A stretch of DNA of 7,666 nt from Oscillospiraceae bacterium (GTDB lineage Bacteria; Bacillota; Clostridia; Saccharofermentanales; Saccharofermentanaceae). The stretch covers positions 1 to 7,666 of the forward strand of contig CADBNJ010000104.1 in the NCBI GenBank assembly GCA_902795955.1, in the 5' to 3' direction. A program made the position numbers and the translations under genes. Positions 1 through 5,963 of this stretch are shown here, piece by piece. The notes below the pieces were generated by a model. The model saw nothing but the letters and a program-made list of their open reading frames with translations. It was not told the origin of the DNA and did no database searches. The stretch's first letter is position 1; every line of letters begins with the position of its first letter.

Positions 1-123
1 GACTATCTGTCAGTGTAATGCAGAGAACCTGTACCATCAGTCTGAATAGTCAGACTACCTGTCAGTGTAATGCAGAGAACCTGTACCGTTAGTCTGAATA
101 GTCAGTCTAACTGTCCATGTAAT
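1..123. repeat. 52-base tandem repeat, two full copies plus decayed partial copy
   Basis: Copies 1-52 and 53-104 match at 49 of 52 positions; they differ at unit positions 6, 36 and 38. A third, partial copy from 105 to about 123 is recognisable but diverged (about 19 of 24 aligned bases if extended slightly). The array may continue left of the window. The unit is not a multiple of three and has no spacers, so it is neither a protein repeat in one frame nor a CRISPR array. Confidence 0.9.
39..56. other. Hairpin at the repeat junction
   Basis: AGTCTGA (39-45), loop ATAG, TCAGACT (50-56): a perfect 7-base stem formed across the junction of copies 1 and 2. The equivalent at 91-108 has one stem mismatch (TCAGTCT), because the third copy is diverged. 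No T-run follows on either strand, so it is not a classic terminator. Confidence 0.6.
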
Positions 124-196
124 ACCGCAAATACTTCGGAAGGATTGCCGTTTTTCTGCGGAGACGCTTGAACGCTGATATCGTTATCGTGAGTTA

Positions 197-238
197 GACC
201 GGTACGACGGAACAGTCTGCATCAGACCAATGCCGGTC
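197..238. other. Nested inverted repeat downstream of the permease
   Basis: The outer arms GACCGG (197-202) and CCGGTC (233-238) enclose an inner hairpin GTCTG (215-219), CAT, CAGAC (223-227). It begins about 58 bases after the permease stop. No T-run follows on the minus strand, so a role as an intrinsic terminator is unsupported; it could mark a transcript end of another kind or be chance. The inner stem resembles the hairpin of the 52-base repeats. Confidence 0.35.
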
Positions 239-295
239 AGGTGATTCAGGCCACTCATGCACGCTCAATGCCATGTCACGGAACTGCTTTGATCT

Positions 296-3200
296 TCACT
301 CCACACTCTTCAGCGACTCAGCCATATTGATCTTCTCGATCTTGTGTCTCATGACCAGGTCGACTATAAGCGTAAATGCCAGGACGAACAGGGCTGACCA
401 CAGGTAGCTCAGAGGCAGGACTTTGGGCACGAACGTGACGGTATCCATTTCGATCTGGGATATGACAAACGAATGGAGCATGAGTCCGAGAGGGATGCCG
501 AACAGGGATCCGATAAACACGAGAATGAAGTTCTCCCTGAAGATGTAGCTTCCCGTCTCAAGGCGGTTAAAGCCCATTACTTTCAATGTCGCGATCTCCC
601 TGATCCTCTCCGTGATGTTGATGTTGTTCAGGTTGAACATGACGATGAACGCCAGGAACGCGGCGCACGCGATGATGAGGATAACCACGGCATTCATTTT
701 CTTGACGGTCTCGCCGAAGGATTCGCGAAGCGAACTTGACAGATCCCACGTCTTGACGTCGTTGTTGTCAGACAGGTATACCGCATAATCCACGATCGAC
801 TTATCATCGGCGAAGCCTCTGTACAGCGCCTGATCGGGCTTATATTTCTCTCCGCTCAGAGCTTCGTAAGTCTCGCCGCTCATGAAAGCGTAATGGAAGA
901 TGTAATTCTCGAACACATAGGCGACTTTGGCGGTTATCCTCGACGAGTCGTCGTCATAGCTCAGTGTGATGGTGTCGCCGGCTTTGAGGTTGTTCCTGAG
1001 CGCCAGCTTGCTGCTGATGGCGACTGTCCCTTTCTCCGGCCAGGGCAGTTCTTTGCCAGTTCCGTATTCGCGCGGACGCACGAACGAGGTGATCGACGGG
1101 TCGTCGGAGATGATAAGACTTACGTCGCGGAGGAGATCGGCGCCCTGATGGGTTACGCTCTTAGTCTGGACGATGGCCTTGTCACATGCTATTCCCGTAC
1201 CGGCTGCGGCCTTGTCAGATGCCTGTCTTATCTCCTCTTCATTCATCCCGTCATACACTACTGACAGGTCGTAAGTCATGATGTTATCGTAATGAAGCTC
1301 AACTATGTCATTGATCGAATCTGTAAGTCCGAAGCCGGTCAGAAGGAGCCCGGCGCATCCGGCTATTCCGATTATCATCATCCACATTCTCTTCTTGAAT
1401 CTGAAGACGTTGCGGAAGGATACTTTGTGGAGGAACTTCATCCTTGACCAGAGGGGAGTTACCCTTTCGAGAAGAATGCGCTTGCCTGCGGTGGGCGCCT
1501 TGGGTCTTACGAGTTCGGAAGGCATGCCGCGCAGCTCGGACATGCATGTGACTACCGTGACTCCGACGGAACACAGCACCGAGACGAACAGCGAGAGTAT
1601 GAGCACGACGGCCGATCTCTCATAGAGCACATCCGCAAAACCGTACATCATCCTGTACACTTCCCATATGACGAACGGGAACACGCGCGTACCCGCCAGA
1701 TAACCGATTATGCATCCGCTGACTGCAGCCGAGCCCGAGTAGATCACGTATTTCATCATGATCGCGAATTCGCTGTATCCCATCGCGCGCATGGTGCCTA
1801 TCTGTATCCTCTCGTCGCTTACCATCCTGCTCATCGTTGTGGAGCATACGAGTGCGGCGATCGCGAAAAAGAACACCGGGAACACCTTGGCGATCCCGTC
1901 AACGATCTGTGAATCGTTATCAAAGCTCATGTACCCGACATTGGTATTGCGGCCGAGCACATATGTCTCCGGATCATCCAGGTCGTTAAGTTCCTTCTCC
2001 GCGTCATCTATCTCCTTCTGAGCGTCAGCTATCTTCGTGTTGAATTCCTCAAGGCCGTCGTTATACTCCTTAAGACCTTTGTCGTATTCTTCCAGGCCGT
2101 CCTCATATTCCTTTTTGCCGTCGTTGTATTTGGTCAGGCCTTCGGCGTAGTCCTTCTCGCCTTTGTTATATTTGGCCAGACCGTCGTTGTATTTGGCCAG
2201 TCCTTTGTCGTATTCTGCCTGAGCTTTCTTCAGTTCACGGGCGGAATCATCGACCTTCTTCTGAGCCTGATCTATGAGAGCCTCGTTCTTTTTGACTTCT
2301 TCCATGCCTGCATTGAGAAGTGCCAGATTATTATTAAGTTCACTGAGAGTTGCCTGCGCCGTGCTGAGGCCTGCTTCGACCTGCACCTTGTTCTGATTTG
2401 CCGTCTCAAGCGCGGCCGTAGCTTCTGCAAGTTCCTTATCGACATCAGCCCCCGCTGCCTTGGCGGCATTGAGTTCTTCTATCGTCGCCTCCAGGATGCT
2501 TATTGTACCGTTAATATACTCAAGGTTGGAATTAAGCTCTTCTATTGCCGCGTTTGTCTGCGCTATTCCGCTCTTCACCGCAGCGATCTTAGTGTTAAGG
2601 TCATTCTTCGCTTTGTTGACTTCCGCCCTGTTGGCATCTATCTGCTTCTGTGCCGCGTCAAGTTCTTCGCGGCCGTCATCGAGCTTCTTTTTGCCGTCGT
2701 CCAGTTCCTTTTTGGCATCAGCGAGTTCCTTTTTGGAATCGTCCAGAGTCTTGCGCGCATCCTTGAGTTCCTTATCGGCGTCATCAAGTTCAATCTTGGC
2801 ATCCTTTAATTCCTTCTCAGCATCCTCAAGCTCCTTCGCTGCATCAGCAAGTTCCTTCTCGCCGTCCGCTTTCTCCGTGCTGAACTCTTCCTTGGCGTCC
2901 TCAAGTTCCTGGCGCTTGTCGGCTACAAATGAATCGAATCTGTCGACGATGATCGTGTCGAGCTTATCCTCCATCGAAGGCTTCAGCTTATCTATAAAGT
3001 CATCGTAATCATCAGAGAACAGGAAATAATCATTATCGAGCTTAACGAAAACCTCACTGTAATACTCAAAATCAAATCCCTCCACGGGCGCATACAGATA
3101 ATAGTTGATGGAACCTGACCCAACGTCGGTATTGCCGCGCTGGAAATTAAGATAATACGGGGATCTTATGAGTCCCACCACTACGTAATCGTCGTAGGCC

Positions 3201-3685
3201 ATCAGGTCTTTTGTATCGTTATCATTCTCCGGTGATACAGTGAGCCTGCAGCCGATAAAGCTTTCGCCCAGCTTGTAGTCATCAGCAAGAACCTCATTGG
3301 GAGCAGACGGCATTCTGCCTGCTGTGAGCTTGGGTTCGTTAACGCCGTCCGTCAGCGAATGGAACTTGACCGTATCGACATTGAGGGGATTGCCGTTGAC
3401 CTGGACCATCAGTTCCGATGACACCGCACCCTGAGCCGTGGTAACGCCTTCTATGCTGCGGAGTTTACTTATGTCATCATCGTCGAATCCGATCGTTGAC
3501 AGAAGTCTTAAGTCAAAAAACTTTGTGTCCTTGATGAACTGATCTCCCGTCTTGAGGAAAGAAGGCATGGTCTGCTTGAGCCCGGCAAAAAAACCGACAC
3601 CAAGCGCGATGATCGCGAAGATGGCGGCAAATCTGGCAAAGCTCCGTTTTATCGACCTGAATACTGTCTTGAAATAAGCATTCAC
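296..3685 (-). CDS. FtsX/MacB-like ABC permease with long extracytoplasmic coiled coil
   Basis: A 1129-residue membrane protein, the expected partner of the ATPase 7 bases upstream. By eye it has eight membrane segments in two four-helix halves: about 16-36, 600-618, 640-664 and 691-714, then 767-787, 998-1018, 1050-1072 and 1091-1112. After the second helix of each half comes a cytoplasmic FtsX-type coupling segment (ERIQIGTMRAMGYS near 625-638; ERIREIATLKVMGFN near 1026-1040). This is the internal duplication of single-chain MacB-fold permeases. The extracytoplasmic loops are 40-597 and 788-996. The first combines a strand-rich part (about 50-240) with a lysine/acid-rich coiled coil at 253-567. 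The start is GTG; no ATG lies in frame before residue 40, and the N-terminus (FRSIKRSF, then ALGVGFFAG) is typical of such permeases. The ribosome site is weak (GGTGA at 3697-3693, overlapping the ATPase stop), so translation is probably coupled to the ATPase. Complete; substrate unknown. Confidence 0.92.
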   Translation of the reverse strand: MNAYFKTVFRSIKRSFARFAAIFAIIALGVGFFAGLKQTMPSFLKTGDQFIKDTKFFDLRLLSTIGFDDDDISKLRSIEGVTTAQGAVSSELMVQVNGNPLNVDTVKFHSLTDGVNEPKLTAGRMPSAPNEVLADDYKLGESFIGCRLTVSPENDNDTKDLMAYDDYVVVGLIRSPYYLNFQRGNTDVGSGSINYYLYAPVEGFDFEYYSEVFVKLDNDYFLFSDDYDDFIDKLKPSMEDKLDTIIVDRFDSFVADKRQELEDAKEEFSTEKADGEKELADAAKELEDAEKELKDAKIELDDADKELKDARKTLDDSKKELADAKKELDDGKKKLDDGREELDAAQKQIDANRAEVNKAKNDLNTKIAAVKSGIAQTNAAIEELNSNLEYINGTISILEATIEELNAAKAAGADVDKELAEATAALETANQNKVQVEAGLSTAQATLSELNNNLALLNAGMEEVKKNEALIDQAQKKVDDSARELKKAQAEYDKGLAKYNDGLAKYNKGEKDYAEGLTKYNDGKKEYEDGLEEYDKGLKEYNDGLEEFNTKIADAQKEIDDAEKELNDLDDPETYVLGRNTNVGYMSFDNDSQIVDGIAKVFPVFFFAIAALVCSTTMSRMVSDERIQIGTMRAMGYSEFAIMMKYVIYSGSAAVSGCIIGYLAGTRVFPFVIWEVYRMMYGFADVLYERSAVVLILSLFVSVLCSVGVTVVTCMSELRGMPSELVRPKAPTAGKRILLERVTPLWSRMKFLHKVSFRNVFRFKKRMWMMIIGIAGCAGLLLTGFGLTDSINDIVELHYDNIMTYDLSVVYDGMNEEEIRQASDKAAAGTGIACDKAIVQTKSVTHQGADLLRDVSLIISDDPSITSFVRPREYGTGKELPWPEKGTVAISSKLALRNNLKAGDTITLSYDDDSSRITAKVAYVFENYIFHYAFMSGETYEALSGEKYKPDQALYRGFADDKSIVDYAVYLSDNNDVKTWDLSSSLRESFGETVKKMNAVVILIIACAAFLAFIVMFNLNNINITERIREIATLKVMGFNRLETGSYIFRENFILVFIGSLFGIPLGLMLHSFVISQIEMDTVTFVPKVLPLSYLWSALFVLAFTLIVDLVMRHKIEKINMAESLKSVE
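2030..2218 (-). repeat. Nine heptads of Tyr/Gly type (21-base coding repeats)
   Basis: Residues 490-552 read as nine seven-residue units of the form xxYxxGL, such as AEYDKGL, AKYNDGL, TKYNDGK and KEYNDGL. The last unit, EEFNTKI, is divergent. Tyr is at position 3 and Gly at position 6, the same spacing as Leu/Ala in the other arm. The pattern recalls the known X-X-X-Leu-X-X-Gly heptads of Firmicute membrane and surface proteins, with Tyr in place of Leu. Codons vary between units (TAC/TAT, GGA/GGT/GGC), so the array is not a fresh expansion. Confidence 0.85.
2627..2857 (-). repeat. Eleven heptads of Leu/Ala type (21-base coding repeats)
   Basis: Residues 277-353 read as eleven unbroken seven-residue units of the form KELxDAx, such as KELADAA, KELEDAE, KELKDAK and KELDDGK. 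Leucine is at position 3 and Ala or Gly mostly at position 6, giving an a/d-type spacing of three. The DNA repeat is imperfect at synonymous sites. It forms part of the outward arm of the coiled coil. Confidence 0.85.
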
Positions 3686-3692
3686 TTGACCG

Positions 3693-3697
3693 TCACC
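3693..3697 (-). promoter_or_regulatory. Weak ribosome site overlapping the ATPase stop codon
   Basis: GGTGA lies 7 bases before the permease GTG start, and its TGA is the ATPase stop codon. It is a poorer match to anti-Shine-Dalgarno than the AGGAG sites upstream. Together with the GTG start, this suggests the permease is made by ribosomes finishing the ATPase, which would keep permease output low. Confidence 0.45.
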
Positions 3698-4394
3698 ACT
3701 CTATCGTATCCACGTCCACCGGATTTGGATTGATCACATTGCTTATGATCTTTCCGCTCTTTACTCTTATAACTCTGTCAGCCATCCCGGATATCGCCGA
3801 GTTATGCGTAATGACTACGACTGTCATGTTATAGTCAGTCGACAGGTTCTGCAGTAGCTTGAGAACGGACTTGCCGGTCTGGTAGTCGAGCGCACCCGTA
3901 GGTTCGTCGCAGAGCAGGAGTTTGGGTCTCTTGGCGATGGCTCTTGCAATAGCCACACGCTGCTGTTCACCTCCCGACAACTGTGCAGGAAAGTTATTGC
4001 TCCTGTCGGATAACCCGACGAGCTTAAGTATCTCATCACAGGCAAAGCTTCCCTTGACCAGCTGTGACGCCATCTCCACATTCTCTATGGCAGTAAGGTT
4101 CGGTATCAGGTTGTAGAACTGGAATACGAATCCCACGTCATACCGCCTGTACTCGGCGAGCTGCCTTGTGTTGTATCTTGATATCTCTTTGCCGTCAACG
4201 AACACCTTGCCGGTGGTCAGTCTGTCCATTCCCCCGAGTATGTTCAGAAGCGTCGTCTTGCCGGCGCCGGACTGTCCGAGGATCACGCAGAGTTCGCCTT
4301 TGCCGATCTCAAAATCCACGCCGTTCAGGGCATACAGTTCCACATCTCCCGTCTTGTATATCTTGTTAACTTTACTGAATTCGATGTACGCCAT
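3693..4394 (-). CDS. ABC transporter ATP-binding protein, MacB/LolD type
   Basis: A 233-residue cytoplasmic ATPase, the usual length for the LolD/MacB/FtsE-like group (COG1136 type), which powers permeases of the MacB fold. All working motifs are intact: Walker A at 40-48 (GQSGAGKTT), Q-loop Q92 ([16 protein letters not shown]), the ABC signature LSGGEQQ at 139-145, Walker B LLLCDEP at 159-165 with catalytic E164, the D-loop GALD at 167-170, and switch H197 (VITHN). It should therefore hydrolyse ATP as a dimer. The ATG at 4394 is chosen over a TTG at 4403, because AGGAG at 4408-4404 lies 9 bases before the ATG but abuts the TTG. The gene starts 5 bases after the stop of the secreted protein gene and ends 7 bases before the permease, its obvious partner. 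The substrate cannot be read from the sequence; bacitracin-type, lipoprotein-release and FtsEX-like roles all occur in this group. Confidence 0.95.
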   Translation of the reverse strand: MAYIEFSKVNKIYKTGDVELYALNGVDFEIGKGELCVILGQSGAGKTTLLNILGGMDRLTTGKVFVDGKEISRYNTRQLAEYRRYDVGFVFQFYNLIPNLTAIENVEMASQLVKGSFACDEILKLVGLSDRSNNFPAQLSGGEQQRVAIARAIAKRPKLLLCDEPTGALDYQTGKSVLKLLQNLSTDYNMTVVVITHNSAISGMADRVIRVKSGKIISNVINPNPVDVDTIEW

Positions 4395-4399
4395 TTTAC

Positions 4400-5932
4400 T
4401 CAACTCCTGACTATTATCCTGTACGGTTCCAGGTAATTCTCCTTCTCAAATCCCCTCAGTGCTCCGGGTATGCTGACTATCAGCCTGGGGCAGTCATCGA
4501 ACGCATAGCTCTCGATCTTCGTGACGGAATCCGGAACATAAACGTACACCAGCTCGTCACAATAATCGAAAGCCTCCTGTCCGATACTCTTAAGCCCGTC
4601 AGGCAGGTAAATGTAATGCAGATCCTCACACGTATTAAAAGCCCTGACCTTGATCTCCCTGACCGTATCAGGAAGTATCACTTCGGTGATCAGGTCGCAG
4701 TCCACAAAACAATTCTCCCCGATCGACGTAATACTCGATGACGGATCGAAAACAACCCTGGAGAATCCGTTGACAAAATCCGGCATCTTCACCTCTCCGC
4801 TTCCGTAGATCGTCAGCGTCCCGTCTCTTGATATGCGGTATGTCGCATTCGCCCCGCACGACCCGGTGCTCTCTATCCCGTGAACAGTATCGGCATCGCA
4901 GACCTTGTGTTCCATCGAGAAAGCCTCAAGCTCCATAAGATAGTAATCATACCTTCCGGTATCCCTCGTTATCTTGCCGTTATTCCGGTCAGTACCCGTG
5001 TAGTGGTTCATGTTATCGAACGTCGGATCGACAAAATACCACTTGTTCCCGAGGAATACGGCAGACCATGCGTGATTGGGGCACTCGTCGTCCCTCTTCT
5101 CCTTGTCAGACAGGAAATCCTCGAAAGTCTGCGTCGTCCCGAACTGCACGACAGACGGTATCCCCTGCACCCTGCAAAGTGCCGTGAACACGTTTGCAAA
5201 GCCCTCACAGATCCCTATCTTCCTGCGTATCAGTGTCGGAGCGTCATCCTGATACACGTATTTCTCGTCATCCAGCTGAAGATCATCGTAGATCAGCTCG
5301 TTCGTCACGTATGTATATATCGCGAATGCCTTGTCCCAGTCATTCGTAAGGCCCCTGCAGATCTCATTACTCGTCGCGATCACCAGAGGATCATCACACT
5401 CCACGTCGTTCTGCGGCTGAAGGCATTCCTTAAGCGACTTGTCATCAGTCCACATCTCGGAGCACCTCTCCTTGTTGAACTCATACACAGGCGACATTAC
5501 GAAATGCACATTCCCGTCTCCGTCCTTGGCAATATAGTTAGCCGTGTAGAGTGAATCCACGCCGTCTGCAGTAATATAGATGCTGACGTTGTAGATCCTG
5601 TTCTTCTTCATCTTGGATGCGATGTTCAGCGTTATGTCGCTGCCCTTTGACTTATCCGACACCAGCTTCTTATATGTGCTGTTGTCAGCAACTATGATGC
5701 TGACCGAGGACGCACATGACGAAGTAAATACGAGCTTGTTATCCCGGACAGATAATGTGGATTGCTTCCCGTATCTGCTCACATATTCAACGGATTCGTA
5801 ATCTGCATTCTGATACGACGGAGCATTTACAACAGCAGCCTGAACCTCCTGAACATCCTGATCATAAACAGAAACAGGATTGAATATTACCGATCCTGAT
5901 ATGATCAATGATATCAATCCTGCTCTCAACAT
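4400..5932 (-). CDS. Secreted transglutaminase-like protein with BspA-type leucine-rich repeats
   Basis: A 510-residue protein predicted to act outside the membrane. Residues 1-33 look like a signal peptide: a short MLR start, a hydrophobic stretch at 4-20 and a possible cut near VQA-A at 31-33. There is no lipobox cysteine, so it could instead stay as a signal anchor. Residues 34-150 are strand-rich and not recognised. A transglutaminase-like core spans about 195-310, with the expected triad C242 (GICEGFANVF), H287 (NHAW) and D302 (YFVDPTFD). This fold includes cysteine proteases and cross-linkers, so the reaction cannot be told. Residues 401-492 hold four 23-residue LRR_5/BspA-type repeats (IGxxAFxxC...LPDSV style), with cysteines 412, 435, 458 and 481 in exact register. 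No LPXTG or other C-terminal anchor is seen. The start is firm: AGGAG lies 6 bases upstream and an in-frame TGA at 5947-5945 excludes anything longer. It lies 31 bases after proS and 5 before the ATPase gene. Confidence 0.88.
   Translation of the reverse strand: MLRAGLISLIISGSVIFNPVSVYDQDVQEVQAAVVNAPSYQNADYESVEYVSRYGKQSTLSVRDNKLVFTSSCASSVSIIVADNSTYKKLVSDKSKGSDITLNIASKMKKNRIYNVSIYITADGVDSLYTANYIAKDGDGNVHFVMSPVYEFNKERCSEMWTDDKSLKECLQPQNDVECDDPLVIATSNEICRGLTNDWDKAFAIYTYVTNELIYDDLQLDDEKYVYQDDAPTLIRRKIGICEGFANVFTALCRVQGIPSVVQFGTTQTFEDFLSDKEKRDDECPNHAWSAVFLGNKWYFVDPTFDNMNHYTGTDRNNGKITRDTGRYDYYLMELEAFSMEHKVCDADTVHGIESTGSCGANATYRISRDGTLTIYGSGEVKMPDFVNGFSRVVFDPSSSITSIGENCFVDCDLITEVILPDTVREIKVRAFNTCEDLHYIYLPDGLKSIGQEAFDYCDELVYVYVPDSVTKIESYAFDDCPRLIVSIPGALRGFEKENYLEPYRIIVRS
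4404..4408 (-). promoter_or_regulatory. Ribosome binding site of the ABC ATPase gene
   Basis: AGGAG on the minus strand, 9 bases before the ATG at 4394. It lies inside the last codons of the transglutaminase-like gene, whose TGA is at 4402-4400, so the two genes are probably translationally coupled. The position argues against the TTG at 4403 as the start. Confidence 0.7.
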
Positions 5933-5938
5933 TGTTAA

Positions 5939-5943
5939 CTCCT
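5939..5943 (-). promoter_or_regulatory. Ribosome binding site of the transglutaminase-like gene
   Basis: AGGAG on the minus strand, separated by TTAACA (6 bases) from the ATG at 5932. It sits in the 31-base gap after the proS stop. The gap shows no hairpin or promoter-like pair, which supports transcription through from proS. Confidence 0.8.
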
Positions 5944-5963
5944 GTCAGTGCCTGAATATGCGG

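Larger units (their letters stand above)
1..295. other. Non-coding region after the operon
   Basis: No open frame with a credible start, ribosome site and length is visible on either strand. The contents are the 52-base repeats at 1-123, an unremarkable stretch at 124-196, the nested inverted repeat at 197-238, and a plain stretch up to the permease stop. No recognisable RNA gene or promoter is seen. Confidence 0.6.
1985..2929 (-). other. Region encoding the coiled coil of the permease (residues 253-567)
   Basis: About 315 residues rich in Lys, Glu, Asp, Ala and Leu, with almost no proline or aromatic residues except the tyrosines of the second arm. The one clear break is KAAGAD at residues 409-414 (around 2444-2467), against a calculated midpoint of 410. 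This fits two arms of about 155 residues folding back on each other outside the membrane, each about 23 nm long if fully helical. The helical nature is strongly suggested by the composition and heptads; the hairpin is inferred. Confidence 0.8.

Noticed and set aside
1..123. CRISPR array
   Set aside because: The 52-base units are contiguous and nearly identical along their whole length, with no variable spacers and no cas genes nearby.
125..161. Possible terminator: CCGCA/TGCGG arms, or CGG/CCG at 137-150 followed by five T on the plus strand
   Set aside because: The stems are only 5 and 3 bases with poor inner pairing. The T-run follows on the plus strand, opposite to the operon, and no plus-strand gene needs it in this window.
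2460..3008. Plus-strand open frame of 182 residues, very rich in serine
   Set aside because: It is the antisense of the Lys/Glu/Asp/Leu heptads (CTT, TTC and TCC codons reversed). It has no ribosome site, and its low-complexity composition follows from the real gene.
4401..4403. TTG start for the ABC ATPase, overlapping the preceding gene
   Set aside because: AGGAG touches this codon directly, whereas the ATG at 4394 is 9 bases away. Starting at MAYIEF also fits the family better.
4794..5352. Transglutaminase core as a true protein cross-linking enzyme
   Set aside because: The Cys-His-Asp triad is present, but the same fold serves proteases and peptide hydrolases. Cross-linking activity cannot be claimed from the sequence.
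4880..5554. Plus-strand open frame of 224 residues opposite the transglutaminase-like gene
   Set aside because: It covers the catalytic core of the real gene in antisense and shows no domain or ribosome site of its own.
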